Shown here: positions 43,901-52,513 of the stretch, piece by piece
Position numbering within the stretch: position 1 is the first letter of the stretch
Layout of the letters: each line of letters opens with the position of its first letter
From: Cohnella hashimotonis
GTDB taxonomy: Bacteria; Bacillota; Bacilli; Paenibacillales; Paenibacillaceae
Direction: 5' to 3'
DNA length: 64,000 nt
Assembly: GCF_030014955.1 (NCBI RefSeq)
Contig: NZ_JAGRPV010000001.1
Span: 1,736,001 to 1,800,000 of the forward strand
Position numbers and translations under genes: made by a program
The notes under the pieces: generated by a model
Databases searched by the model: none
What the model was told of the DNA's origin: nothing
Seen by the model: the letters and a program-made list of their open reading frames with translations, nothing else

Positions 43901-46900
43901 GGTCTACGATGCCGGCATCGATGTCGGTGCGCTGTTGTCCGATGGCGAGCGTCACCGTATCGGTAAGGCCAAGGTCCGCATCCGCGTTCGAGGCGTCCGA
44001 GTCAACCGCGCTTGTGCTTTGATGCTTGCCGGTAAATTTGAAGCCGGCAGGCAGCAGGCTGAACTTGACCTTGTAGTCGCCGGCGGACAAGTTAATGAAT
44101 TTGTAGTTGCCGTTCGCATCCGTCGTTTGCGAAGCGACGGGATTGCCGTAAGCGTCGTTCGCAGGCGTCGTGCCGTCCGCCTCGAACAGCTCGACCTTGA
44201 TGCCGCTCTTGCCCGGTTCGCCCGCATTCTGGATGCCGTCTCCGTTCAGATCGTGCCATACCAGGTCTCCGAGCGATGCAAGCGTGTGAATGCCCGCGTC
44301 GATCGTCATATCATGCTCGCCCGTGGACAGCGTCTTGTCCGCGAGACCGACGGAGCCGGTGCCTTGCTTGATCGCGTCCGAATCCTTTGCGTCGTCGCTG
44401 CCTTGATTAGGCTGTACGAACCAGTAGCCGGTCGGCAGCGTGAATTTAACCGTATAGCTTCCCGCATTGAGGTATTGGAACTTGTACAGTCCGTCGGCAG
44501 CCGTCGTTTGGGTGGAAATCGCCGTACCGTACGCGTCGGCCGTCACCGGATCTCCCGTGCCGTCCAGCAATTGTACTTGAACGCCGGCTACTCCCGTTTC
44601 TCCGGCATCCTGCACGCCGTCGCCGTTCGTATCCAGCCACACCTTGTCGCCAAGGGATGAGAGCTCGTACAGTCCCGCATCGATGTCCATATTGTCGACG
44701 GCATTCATGGCGATCGTGGCCGTCTTTGCTTTAGTCGCCGTAGGCAGCGCCGGCACGATCGCGTCGGAATCGCTGGCCGCGGTGCCCGCGCCATTGATCG
44801 TGAACAGGTAGCCGTTGCCCCGGACGAACTCGACTTTGTAATTGCCCGGATAAAGATTCGAGAATTTGTAGAGGCCGTCCACGGCGGTCGTCGCCGTGCG
44901 ATAAACGGCAGTCGTCGAGTCGTCCTCGTAATACAGGTTGACGACAACGCCGCTCACGCCTGGCTCGCCGGCATCCTGCACGCCGTCTTGATCCTTGTCG
45001 TTCCACACGTAGTCGCCGAGCGCCACGAGCTTGACGAGGCCTGCATCGATTCGCATATCGCGGGCGCCAGGCGCCACTACGGTCAAGATCGTATCCGTTT
45101 GGCCGGACGTCTGCAGCGTCGGCTCGTTGTTGGCCGAGCGATTGACGTCGGAGTCCGAAGCTGCGCCTCCTTGACCCTTGCGCGTAAATCCGTAACCGGT
45201 CGGCAGGACGAATTCGACCTTGTACTTGCGCGGCAGCAAATGATCGAACAAATACTTGCCGTTCGAATCGGTCGTAGCCGTTACGAAATTGTCGTTACGG
45301 TCTTTGACCTGTGCGCCGGATTCGGTCAACAGACGGACGGTAACGCCCGACTTAGGAACATCGGTCGGATCTGTCCCCTGCTTGCCGTCGGCGTTGCCGT
45401 CGACCCATACTTCGTCGCCGAGCTCGACGGGAAGCACATAGCCCGCATCGATGGTCAGATTTTTCTCCCCGAGCCGCAGGTCGATCACGTCCGAAAATCC
45501 GAGCGGCTTCGCTTTGTCGGCCGTCGCTGCGCTGCCGAAGGTCGTAGCGCTCGCCAGATCATAAGCGTTGGAATCCTCGAATCGCTTGCTGCCCTTATCC
45601 TTATAAGTCAGCAGAATATCTTCGGCTGTTCCGTCGGAATCCGTATCGAACGCGTACTGGGAAGGGAACTTGACCTTGTACTTGCCCGGGAGCAGGTTGT
45701 CGAACAGATATTTGCCGTTCGCATCTGTCGTTTGCGTGCCCTGGGTAACCCAATTCGAGCCGATTTGCTTGAACAACTCGACCAGAACGCCGGACACGCC
45801 GTGTCCCGCTGCCGGTTCATTTTGCGTACCGGAGCCGTCAGCGTCGTACCATACATAGTCGCCGATTGCGCCGAGCGGAGGCTCGAGTCCCGCATCGATC
45901 GTGAGATCGTTTGCGGTCAAGTGTATCACGTCCGTAATGACGGTAGGCGACGTGTCCGACGAACCAACCACGCCAACATTGGAGTCTACGGCGTTGTTGC
46001 TGCCGGCTTCCTTTTGGGTCCATGCGGTAAAATGACGCGCTTCGTTCGTATAAGCGTCGGCACCGCTGCCGTATTTGTAATCCTCGGGCAGGGAGGTCGG
46101 CATCGTGAACTTCACTTTGTAGTCGCCGGCCGGCAGGTTCGGGAACAAGTAGTAGCCCGCCTTGCCGCTGGCGTCGGGACCGGTCACCGTGGTCACCGGG
46201 ATATGAACGGTCGTGCCGTCGTCCTTGAAATCCTTCGTGAACGGCGTGTTGTCGGATTTCAACAGCTCGACCTTGACGCCGTTGACGCCCGGCTCTCCGG
46301 CATCCTGTATGCCGTCCTTATTAACGTCGGCCCAGACATAATCGCCAAGCGACAGGCCGGTAGGCGGATTGATATGCACGCCGACTTTTGGCGGCTCGGC
46401 CGGCTCGAGCTTGGAGCTCGTGCCTTTTTCCTGCGCCTGATGCGCAAAGGAGTTCCAGGCGATCCGGTCAACGGTCGTGCCGAGCGGCGCTTTCATCATC
46501 CAGACGATCGGATATTCCTGGCCGGGAGCGAGCGAGAACGCCGCCGCGAATTCGAACTTAAGCGCCGTGACGGTCGTCAGGTCGGCCGGCGGCGTCGCGC
46601 TCCAACCGGAGGCCGTGTTGATCTTGGCATGGACATCCGTACTGTAATAGACGGTGTAGTCCGCATTGGCGGCCAACGGCTCGGTCAGCACCGTGCCCCA
46701 TTCGGATCCGCGCGAACCGAGAAGCGCGCCTTCGTCGCCTTGGCGGGGCAGCGTATCGACAACGACCACATGGTCGACGTCGAAGTTCGAGTTGTTTTTG
46801 ACGGTCAGCTTGTAGTCGACCCGTCCGCCGGCAACCGTGTTGCCAAGCTGGTCGCAGGAGACATCGCCGAACGTACAGCCGGTCGGGAAGGTGCCGGCCT

Positions 46901-48977
46901 TCCAGTCGTCGTCCAATTCGCCGCGAACCCGCTTGTACGAGCCGAGCTCGGCTACTCGGTTGACGGTGACGTCGGCAGAGGAGCCGATGTAACGGTTGGT
47001 CGGACTGCCGTCGCCATCGTAATCGTTCGTATCCGTCTTGAGCGGATTGAAATAGTAGTCGTTTAGGTAAGCTTCGTTGTTGGACGTAACGCCCGCCTGA
47101 TTCGTATAGGTCGTAGCCGGCGCGTATTCCGCGATTTTGGCTTTGACGCGAATCGTGAACGAGCTGTTTAATGGCATCTTGGTGCCGGGCGCGAATTTCC
47201 AGCGCAGCAGCGTTCTGTCGCCGCTTAGCGCCGTCGGCGTGGGGGCATCGAGCGCGAACGAAGCGGCAGAGAAGTTGGCGCTCGAATCCGAGATCGCCGC
47301 GGAGACGTATTCCAGTCCCTTCGGCAGCACATCGAATACGATCGGATCGTGGAACTCTGCGCTCGAGAACGAAGTATTCGATACTTTGAGATCGAATTCC
47401 GCGTAGCTGTCCGTCGTTGTATTAGAAGGGACGAACGGGCCGCTGCTCACAAGCGTCTTGTCGAGCCGCACGAGCGGCCGGTCCTGCCAGACGTAAACGT
47501 CGGCGCTGTCGCTGCCATGCTTCGGCGTGGAGTCGAACGTATAATCCAGGTTCGCCGTATTGCGAATATAATTGCCGTTCGTGATGGAAGATCCGCTTCT
47601 CAGCGTATACGTAAGGGTAAAATTCGTCGTCTGGCTGAACGAGACGGGAAGCGAACCCGCGAAGCGGAACTGAACGCCCATCACCCGATCTGCGCCCAGA
47701 TTCAACGAAGAGGCGGAGAGCTTCTCGGAGGTCTCGGGGCTGACGGACTGCCAGTACACCCAGTCACCCGCGACGGGGCTTGCCTTCGTCGTGTAGTACA
47801 CCGCATAGTTTACGCTGACTTCATGGAACGTCGCGGTGTCGATTTCCTTCAAATCGAGATTCACCGGATTGCCGCCCGAATCTTGCGTCGGTGTCATGTC
47901 GGCGATGACGGCATCCTCGAGCGTGCTGTTGGAGCGGTTGCTGAAGCCGCCGACATAGAACTTGACGTCCTGTCCGGGAGAAATTTCTTTTTGACGATCT
48001 TCCACGTTTTTATAGAAGCCGCCGGGGCCAGTGTCGATTTTCGTGTCGGTAAAGCCATGGCTGACATTGGCGCTAGTCGACAGCTGCGGCTTGCCCAGCG
48101 GGTTGTAGGTGACGTTCGCGATATTCGTCACGGTCGTCGACGTGTCTACGCTGCTTGCTGGATATCGTACGGTCACGTAATAGACCGCGTCGTCGGCAAG
48201 CGTACCTGCGGGGCTCCAGGTGACGACGCCGGTCGCGCCGGGCGCCGGCGCCGAGCTCGGCGTCGGATAGGCGGATACGAACTCGGCTTCGGCCGGCAGC
48301 GTATCCTTCAGCACGACATTTTCAATATCGAGCACGCCGATATCGGTGCCGGACTTCTTATTGTTGAACGTCAGCTTGTACTGGACTTGACCGTCTACGA
48401 GCGGCGTCGGAATCGGAGAGACCCGTTCCTTGACGAGCTCCCAGTCCGCGGCGGCTTGTGCCTTGACGGTTACGGGATTGGACGCTTCCAGTTCGACCGT
48501 CGGATTGCCGCCGGCGTCCGGTCCGTAGATCTTGGCGGTCGTCGTGGTCTCCGTGCCGTCGGGCGTCGTATGCGCGGTATAATGCGCGTTGATCTGCAGC
48601 ATGTACGACGTGCCTGCGACCGGGCCGCCGGCGCTTGAATTTTTGAAGCTGAACTCAAGATTGTTCCCGACCTGCGTCATGCCGGAAAGAATGGATAGCG
48701 GGATATAGTTGTTGAATTCGACGCCTGCCGGAAGCGGCAGCACGAGCTTCAGCTTCTCGGTGTCGATCCCGCTGTCCACCAGATCGGAAAAGCTGAAATT
48801 GATCGTATAAATGAAGGTGCGTCCGGAATCGACGACCGGCACGTCGGTCGACATGCTCATCAGAATGCCGTTAGCGGCGTCGCTATCGGCGTTCGCATCC
48901 GGCTCCGGCAGCCAGGAGCGGCTCCACAGCAGTCCGAAGACAAGCGTAATGGCTAGAAAAGACTTAAAAATCTTCAT
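40971..48977 (-). CDS. Giant LPXTG-anchored surface protein with 13 SdrD-B-like domains
   Basis: This 2668-residue exported protein has an N-terminal signal (MKIFKSFLAITLVFGLLWS). About 850 residues of DUF11-like beta-sandwich domains follow, with phrases such as DTLPAEAEFV and VVDTLPRQGD. Thirteen SdrD-B-like domains span about 877-2545, each opening with a form of LGDYVWxDxNxDGIQDAGE and ending near DAGL, with Asp-rich loops likely to bind Ca2+. A Gly/Ser/Asn linker, the sorting motif LPKTG (about 2629), a hydrophobic helix and the basic tail RNRKPKRTL finish it. CAGGAGAC lies about 10 bases before the ATG, and the sortase gene is only 3 bp upstream. Adhesion or a wall-spanning stalk is the likely role. 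Confidence 0.93.
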   Translation of the reverse strand: MKIFKSFLAITLVFGLLWSRSWLPEPDANADSDAANGILMSMSTDVPVVDSGRTFIYTINFSFSDLVDSGIDTEKLKLVLPLPAGVEFNNYIPLSILSGMTQVGNNLEFSFKNSSAGGPVAGTSYMLQINAHYTAHTTPDGTETTTTAKIYGPDAGGNPTVELEASNPVTVKAQAAADWELVKERVSPIPTPLVDGQVQYKLTFNNKKSGTDIGVLDIENVVLKDTLPAEAEFVSAYPTPSSAPAPGATGVVTWSPAGTLADDAVYYVTVRYPASSVDTSTTVTNIANVTYNPLGKPQLSTSANVSHGFTDTKIDTGPGGFYKNVEDRQKEISPGQDVKFYVGGFSNRSNSTLEDAVIADMTPTQDSGGNPVNLDLKEIDTATFHEVSVNYAVYYTTKASPVAGDWVYWQSVSPETSEKLSASSLNLGADRVMGVQFRFAGSLPVSFSQTTNFTLTYTLRSGSSITNGNYIRNTANLDYTFDSTPKHGSDSADVYVWQDRPLVRLDKTLVSSGPFVPSNTTTDSYAEFDLKVSNTSFSSAEFHDPIVFDVLPKGLEYVSAAISDSSANFSAASFALDAPTPTALSGDRTLLRWKFAPGTKMPLNSSFTIRVKAKIAEYAPATTYTNQAGVTSNNEAYLNDYYFNPLKTDTNDYDGDGSPTNRYIGSSADVTVNRVAELGSYKRVRGELDDDWKAGTFPTGCTFGDVSCDQLGNTVAGGRVDYKLTVKNNSNFDVDHVVVVDTLPRQGDEGALLGSRGSEWGTVLTEPLAANADYTVYYSTDVHAKINTASGWSATPPADLTTVTALKFEFAAAFSLAPGQEYPIVWMMKAPLGTTVDRIAWNSFAHQAQEKGTSSKLEPAEPPKVGVHINPPTGLSLGDYVWADVNKDGIQDAGEPGVNGVKVELLKSDNTPFTKDFKDDGTTVHIPVTTVTGPDASGKAGYYLFPNLPAGDYKVKFTMPTSLPEDYKYGSGADAYTNEARHFTAWTQKEAGSNNAVDSNVGVVGSSDTSPTVITDVIHLTANDLTIDAGLEPPLGAIGDYVWYDADGSGTQNEPAAGHGVSGVLVELFKQIGSNWVTQGTQTTDANGKYLFDNLLPGKYKVKFPSQYAFDTDSDGTAEDILLTYKDKGSKRFEDSNAYDLASATTFGSAATADKAKPLGFSDVIDLRLGEKNLTIDAGYVLPVELGDEVWVDGNADGKQGTDPTDVPKSGVTVRLLTESGAQVKDRNDNFVTATTDSNGKYLFDHLLPRKYKVEFVLPTGYGFTRKGQGGAASDSDVNRSANNEPTLQTSGQTDTILTVVAPGARDMRIDAGLVKLVALGDYVWNDKDQDGVQDAGEPGVSGVVVNLYYEDDSTTAVYRTATTAVDGLYKFSNLYPGNYKVEFVRGNGYLFTINGAGTAASDSDAIVPALPTATKAKTATIAMNAVDNMDIDAGLYELSSLGDKVWLDTNGDGVQDAGETGVAGVQVQLLDGTGDPVTADAYGTAISTQTTAADGLYKFQYLNAGSYTVKFTLPTGYWFVQPNQGSDDAKDSDAIKQGTGSVGLADKTLSTGEHDMTIDAGIHTLASLGDLVWHDLNGDGIQNAGEPGKSGIKVELFEADGTTPANDAYGNPVASQTTDANGNYKFINLSAGDYKVKFSLLPAGFKFTGKHQSTSAVDSDASNADADLGLTDTVTLAIGQQRTDIDAGIVDRVSLGNFVWSDKDFDGIQDAGEPGVEGVTVKLYDAADLTTVIKTAVTDADGSYLFTNLWPGEYVVQFILPNDDYMFTQSQAGSNREIDSNADDDVSGTNFGFSDAITLVSEQDDLTIDAGLVELASLGDTVWHDANDNGIQDVGENGFAGAKVNLLDGSGNPVLKGGVPVTTTTDLNGRYKFTKLVPGDYIVQFELPTDYIFAKKNATGSTASNDSDADPITGHSAIVSLSPGENDVDTDAGLVKLTALGDYVWMDRNLNGIQDAGETGVAGVTVRLLDGAGSPVMSGGLPVTTTTDADGKYLFDRLVPGTYRVSFDLPAGYVFTAQDAGPLDTADSDANASDGGRTASVTLSSGDINTTLDAGLIKLVNLGDKLWVDLGAIGRQDGEPADSAAAGVIVRLLQGDGSPVLSGGAPVTTVTDASGNYLFTNLYPGSYKVRFDLPAGYMFTKSLVTGTGYTTDNDSNVDASGTTGPISLTAGQDDMSIDAGIVLPAAIGDFVWEDADSNGIQGPDEKGRNGLKVELLDALGNVLKTTTTADLAGKPGYYKFDGLMPDTYKIKFYIPDGQLFTSKGATPDATRDSDAGLEGDTAAVTLTPGEYRDDIDAGFYPVPAIIPAALGDRVWLDVNGNGLQDDSETGLNGVTVELYNRFNALVATKVTANDADGKPGYYAFTGLNPEDYTVKFILPAGYQFTKPAQGTDRSKDSNADSLGKTPVVSLIAGMNDKTIDAGLIPLSSIGDYVWIDSNANGKQDAGEVGLNDVEVTLYDADGNEIATQLTGQDAGGKPGYYAFKDLAPGAYRVGFKLPNGYAWTTVHAAGSKGDNDSDAGPDGRTGVISLQPGASDLTVDAGLVLKKGEPQTPDTGTGTDNGGTDNPGSDNPGQGNGSTGGTDGTGGNGSGGVDAGGNNGSEDGGADGGSNGASSGASGSGSANGGGQLPKTGETAPIYPLIGYGLIAASLILFAIRLRNRKPKRTL

Positions 48978-48980
48978 TGC

Positions 48981-49640
48981 TTACAGGTCTCCTGTTCCAT
49001 CTGAATTTTGGATTAATACGGCGTGGACAATAAGGCGATGCGTCGGATTTTTGCGCGGATGACAGGTGACCAGCGTCAGCTCGGAGACACCGTTCCCGGC
49101 GTCGTCCAGCACGGACAAATCGTTCGGTTCAACGATCTTGATGGTTGTAACCCGGTATGTAGAACGTCCGATCGAAGTGTCCACCTGCACGGTGTCCCCG
49201 ACCGCTACTTCGCCGAGCCGGTTGAAGTGTCTGCCGCGGGTCAGGCTTCTGTGTCCCGCGAGGACGAAGTTGCCCGGTTCGCCGGGCAGCCTGTCCGGCA
49301 CGACCGTCCCGGCGCCCCGCTTCAAGGCGGACGCGTCCGATCCGTAGACGATCGGCTCGCTGATGCCGATCCGGTCGATCGAGACCGTCCCGAGCACCTT
49401 GGCGCCGTCGATCTCCCGCCACTCGGGCAGCGGCATGACGGCTGCCGCCATATTCGTCGCGGCAGGGGAGGGCTGCGCAGCCGCCGCCTGGGAGCTCCAT
49501 GCGGCGAGCAGACGCAGCTCGCGTTCGTCTTCACGGTGTTCGGCCAGGCGGGGATACAGCACGAGCGCGATGCCCGCAGCCAACAAAAGCAGCGCCGTCA
49601 GTGTCAGCGCGGGCCTGCCGCGCTTCGGTGTTCCTGTCAA
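48981..49640 (-). CDS. Sortase (cysteine transpeptidase)
   Basis: This sortase of about 219 residues has one membrane helix near the N-terminus (about 12-29) and a catalytic domain with His130 (FVLAGHRSL), Cys193 (LTLVTCHPR) and Arg202 (THRLIVHA), numbered from the TTG start. It would cleave LPXTG-type signals and attach proteins to the wall; the surface protein encoded 3 bp downstream is the obvious substrate. An ATG at 49661 lies only about six bases from the predicted transcript start and has no site ahead. TTG at 49640 has GGAGGAGG about 11 bases upstream, so it is preferred. Class D or E is suggested by length and layout, not proven. Confidence 0.9.
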   Translation of the reverse strand: MTGTPKRGRPALTLTALLLLAAGIALVLYPRLAEHREDERELRLLAAWSSQAAAAQPSPAATNMAAAVMPLPEWREIDGAKVLGTVSIDRIGISEPIVYGSDASALKRGAGTVVPDRLPGEPGNFVLAGHRSLTRGRHFNRLGEVAVGDTVQVDTSIGRSTYRVTTIKIVEPNDLSVLDDAGNGVSELTLVTCHPRKNPTHRLIVHAVLIQNSDGTGDL

Positions 49641-49673
49641 ATCAAACCGTTCCTCCTCCATTGCAGTCGAATT

Positions 49674-49702
49674 TCTATACTAGCAGCCAGTCTAAAGGAC
49701 AA
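49674..49702 (-). promoter_or_regulatory. Promoter of the sortase-surface protein operon
   Basis: On the minus strand TTGTCC (49702-49697) is followed after 17 bases by TATAGA (49679-49674). The expected start near 49667 would serve both genes. Confidence 0.6.
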
Positions 49703-49750
49703 AACTCTACAAAAACTGAACAAGCTGCTTTCAAAAATTTCAAAAATCAA

Positions 49751-49793
49751 AAAAACCGGCAACGTCCTTTTTGAAAGGGCGTTGCCGGTTTTT
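49751..49793 (-). terminator. Terminator of the response-regulator gene
   Basis: AAAAACCGGCAACG (49751-49764) and CGTTGCCGGTTTTT (49780-49793) are perfectly complementary. The minus-strand transcript of the regulator at 49875-51023 runs into it. Confidence 0.88.
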
Positions 49794-49874
49794 CATGAAC
49801 GAACGTATTTGGCGACGAATGAGAAGGTGAGCAGGACGGCAGTCAGAAAACGATCCCTGGCGTACGCATCGCCG

Positions 49875-51023
49875 TCATGGGTTAGGCGTCGAAGAAGAGT
49901 GATCAGGTCGACGGGCGGCGTACCAAGCCGCAATCTCTGCTGAAGGCGGGTGAGCATATTGGTCCTCGCTCATCTTGACGAGCAGCGCATACTGCTGGTC
50001 GACCATGCTGTTTTCCCCGAGCGCCGCGTGGAGCTTCATTATAAGGAAGTAAACCTCTTCGGAATACGGGAACCGCGACTGTACGCGGTAAAGCCAATCC
50101 AGGCCGTAGGCTGGCATGCCGTGCTCTTCGAGCAGGACGGCCAGCCGGAGCGCATATCTGTACCAAAGCACGCGCAGTCGCCGACGCTCCGTGTCGGCCC
50201 ATTCGTAGTCTTGCTCCTCGAAGTAATCGCCGGTGAATGCCTCGAGCCAAGATTCGTAATATTGCAGCTCATTTTGTAGTGTCTCGTCGGCCGGCGGCAT
50301 GCGCCGTTCCCAGTCGTCCACGTCGATGAGAATATCGTCGGTCATCAGCTCGTAGCCGGCTTTCGTATTCAGAATTCGAATGCCGAGGCCCGCCGACTCC
50401 ATGGACTTGCGCAGCTGGTAAACCGTCGTGTAGAGGAGCGCATAGCTGCGATCGGGAGCAAGCTCCGGCCAGAGCAGCTCGATCAGCGTATCCTTTCGCG
50501 TCTGCTGCCCGCGTCTGTGAAGCAGGAAGGCGAACAGCTCTTGCGCCTTGTTCGTCCTCCAGGCGAGCTGCGACGGGACAGGTCCGTATTCGACGGACAA
50601 GCTGCGGAAGCAGCGGATGACCGTATGGACGCCGGACGGATCGGCGTTCGTCTGCGCCGGAAGGCCTGCCGTGCTCTCCAGCCGTTGAAGCGTCTGCGCG
50701 AGACGCGGCAGCAGCACCGGTTTGAGCAGGTAGTCCAGCGCGTTTACCTCGAATGCCTTGAGGGCGTATTCCTGATAGGCGGTCACGAACACGATCCGGG
50801 CGCCGGGGAGCGCCTCTTGGAAATGAAGGGAGGCTTCGAGTCCGTTCATGACAGGCATATCGATATCGAGAAAAATGACGTTCGGCTGAAGCGCATCGAG
50901 CGCGTCGAGCGCGTCTTTGGCGTTGCCGAATTTGCCGCAGATCTCGATGCCGCCTAGTTTTTTTAGCTGCCTTTCCATATCGTTCAATGCCAAGGGTTCG
51001 TCATCGACGATTATGCATTTCAA
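49875..51023 (-). CDS. Response regulator with activator-type (SARP/BTAD-like) C-terminus
   Basis: This 382-residue protein has a receiver domain (Asp7 and Asp8, phospho-acceptor Asp53 in VIFLDIDMPVMNG, Lys in LDYLLKPVLL). It also has a winged-helix domain (about 150-230; RTNKAQELFAFLLHRRGQQTRKDTLIELLWP in pieces) and a C-terminal helical repeat domain (about 240-370) of the bacterial transcriptional activator type. The frame is open far upstream, but TTG at 51023 (giving LKCIIVDDEP) has GAGGCGGG about 8 bases ahead and is the true start. No kinase gene lies next to it, so the partner is unknown. It diverges from an oxidoreductase gene. Confidence 0.88.
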   Translation of the reverse strand: MKCIIVDDEPLALNDMERQLKKLGGIEICGKFGNAKDALDALDALQPNVIFLDIDMPVMNGLEASLHFQEALPGARIVFVTAYQEYALKAFEVNALDYLLKPVLLPRLAQTLQRLESTAGLPAQTNADPSGVHTVIRCFRSLSVEYGPVPSQLAWRTNKAQELFAFLLHRRGQQTRKDTLIELLWPELAPDRSYALLYTTVYQLRKSMESAGLGIRILNTKAGYELMTDDILIDVDDWERRMPPADETLQNELQYYESWLEAFTGDYFEEQDYEWADTERRRLRVLWYRYALRLAVLLEEHGMPAYGLDWLYRVQSRFPYSEEVYFLIMKLHAALGENSMVDQQYALLVKMSEDQYAHPPSAEIAAWYAARRPDHSSSTPNP

Positions 51024-51170
51024 ATCGATCCCGCCTCGTTCAAGTTCCGGCGCCGCCAGCGATCGCCATTTTTCTACATTATATCGAAGTCCGGGGGGAA
51101 ATGGGGCTTGAAACCATAAATTCTGCGCTTCTGCCCGCCGGCGTACAATAAGTAACGAGGTGATGGACGA

Positions 51171-52193
51171 ATGCTGAAGCTGGGCGTATTGGATCAATCT
51201 CCGGTTTTGAGCGGAGGGGACGCGGCACAAGCGCTGCGGGACACGGTCGAGCTGGCGAGGCTCGCCGAAGGGCTCGGCTATTCGCGCTTCTGGGTATCGG
51301 AGCACCACAATGCGACAGGACTCGCCGGTTCCTCTCCGGAAGTGCTGCTTGCCGCGCTCGGGGCGCGAACTTCGCATATTCGCATCGGTTCGGGCGGCGT
51401 CCTTCTGCCGCATTACAGTCCCTACAAGATTGCCGAAAATTTCAGGGTGCTCGAAGGCTTGTATCCGGGAAGAATCGATCTGGGCATCGGCCGGGCGCCG
51501 GGAGGCATGCCTCTCGTATCGCGTGCGATGGGCAGGGAGGCGGGCAAGGACAAAGAAGCGGGGTTCGTGAACTCGCTGCATGAGCTCGCAGCTTATCTCA
51601 ATCTGGGACCGCCGCTGGGCGCCGGCCACCCGTTGGCCGGACTTACAGCTTCGCCGGCCGTCCAGACGCGGCCGGAGGCATGGCTGCTCGGCTCCAGCGG
51701 CCATAGCGCGCAGGTCGCTTCGGCGCTGGGCGCCGGCTTTGCATTTGCCCATTTTATTAATGGGCAGGGCGGGCAAGGCGCCGCGCGAGAGTACAGAAGG
51801 CGATTCAGGCCGGGACTGCTCGGCGCTTCGCCCCGTGTCGCGGTATGCGTATACGTCGTCTGCATGGAAGACGACAGCCAGGCGGAGCGGGAGGCGACCT
51901 CGCTCGACCTGCGGCTGCTGCTGAACGAAAAAGGCGAATTCGGCCGGCCGGTACCGAGCCGCGAAGAAGCGCGCGCTTACCCGTACAACGCGGCCGACCG
52001 GGCGAGGATCGCGGAGAACAGAAGCCGAATGGTCGTCGGCGGACCCGCACGCGTGAAGCAGATGCTGTACGCGCTCGCTGCAAGCTATGGCGCCGACGAG
52101 ATCGTCGTCAATTGCATCACGGCGGACGCCGCGTCCCGATCCGCCAGTTTGGCGCGCGTCGCCGGCTTGATCCGCCAGCGGATCGCCAGGTAA
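51171..52193 (+). CDS. Luciferase-like (LLM-class) flavin-dependent oxidoreductase
   Basis: This 340-residue protein has the TIM-barrel fold of bacterial luciferase-like monooxygenases that use FMNH2 or F420. Marks are LGVLDQSPV at the N-terminus, GYSRFWVSEHHN, AGSSPEVLLAALGARTSHIRIGSGGVLLPH in pieces, VLEGLYPGRIDLGIGRAPGG, WLLGSSGHSAQVASALG and GAGFAFAHFI. This form, with a GSSG..SA motif, is common as a single-copy gene of unknown substrate. ATG at 51171 has AACGAGGTG upstream. Neighbours give no clue to the substrate. Confidence 0.9.
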   Translation: MLKLGVLDQSPVLSGGDAAQALRDTVELARLAEGLGYSRFWVSEHHNATGLAGSSPEVLLAALGARTSHIRIGSGGVLLPHYSPYKIAENFRVLEGLYPGRIDLGIGRAPGGMPLVSRAMGREAGKDKEAGFVNSLHELAAYLNLGPPLGAGHPLAGLTASPAVQTRPEAWLLGSSGHSAQVASALGAGFAFAHFINGQGGQGAAREYRRRFRPGLLGASPRVAVCVYVVCMEDDSQAEREATSLDLRLLLNEKGEFGRPVPSREEARAYPYNAADRARIAENRSRMVVGGPARVKQMLYALAASYGADEIVVNCITADAASRSASLARVAGLIRQRIAR

Positions 52194-52239
52194 TTAACCG
52201 GCAGGCGGGAATTGGCGGAATGTGATAAGAATCGGGCGG

Positions 52240-52260
52240 AAGCCGGACGTTCGGCTTTTC
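52240..52260 (+). terminator. Weak terminator after the oxidoreductase gene
   Basis: AAGCCG (52240-52245) pairs with CGGCTT (52252-52257), followed by TTTC. Only six base pairs, so doubtful. Confidence 0.4.
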
Positions 52261-52349
52261 GCGCGCCGGACGGATCGAGCGGTCCGAAGGCTTGCGCGCC
52301 GCCCGCCGGACGCGGGTTTTCCTTCCCGTAAGGGCGTGGTTTTTCGGTA

Positions 52350-52375
52350 TGTCAAAAGTGTTAACATACCTCACA
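52350..52375 (+). promoter_or_regulatory. Two overlapping GlnR/TnrA boxes upstream of glnA
   Basis: TGTCAAAAGTGTTAACA (52350-52366) and TGTTAACATACCTCACA (52359-52375) both match TGTNA-N7-TNACA at every fixed position and share eight bases. They lie 28-54 bp upstream of the -35 box. A half-matching site ending TTACA is at 52381-52397. Confidence 0.8.
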
Positions 52376-52403
52376 CTTCCACAAAAAATACCTTACATAA
52401 GTA

Positions 52404-52433
52404 TTGACGCTCTTCTATCAAAAAATTTATAAT
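52404..52433 (+). promoter_or_regulatory. Sigma-A promoter of glnA
   Basis: TTGACG (52404-52409) and TATAAT (52428-52433) are 18 bases apart. Transcription would begin near 52440, leaving a leader of about 74 bases. Confidence 0.8.
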
Positions 52434-52513
52434 AGCGACAGAGTTCAGGTGAAAAGTTGAACGTTGTTTCGTTTCATAAGACCTAATGTTCGGAAATGGG
52501 GAGGAAATTCGAA

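Noticed and set aside
44988..47066. 692-codon plus-strand ORF
   Set aside because: Also antisense to the surface-protein gene, with no start signal or known motif.
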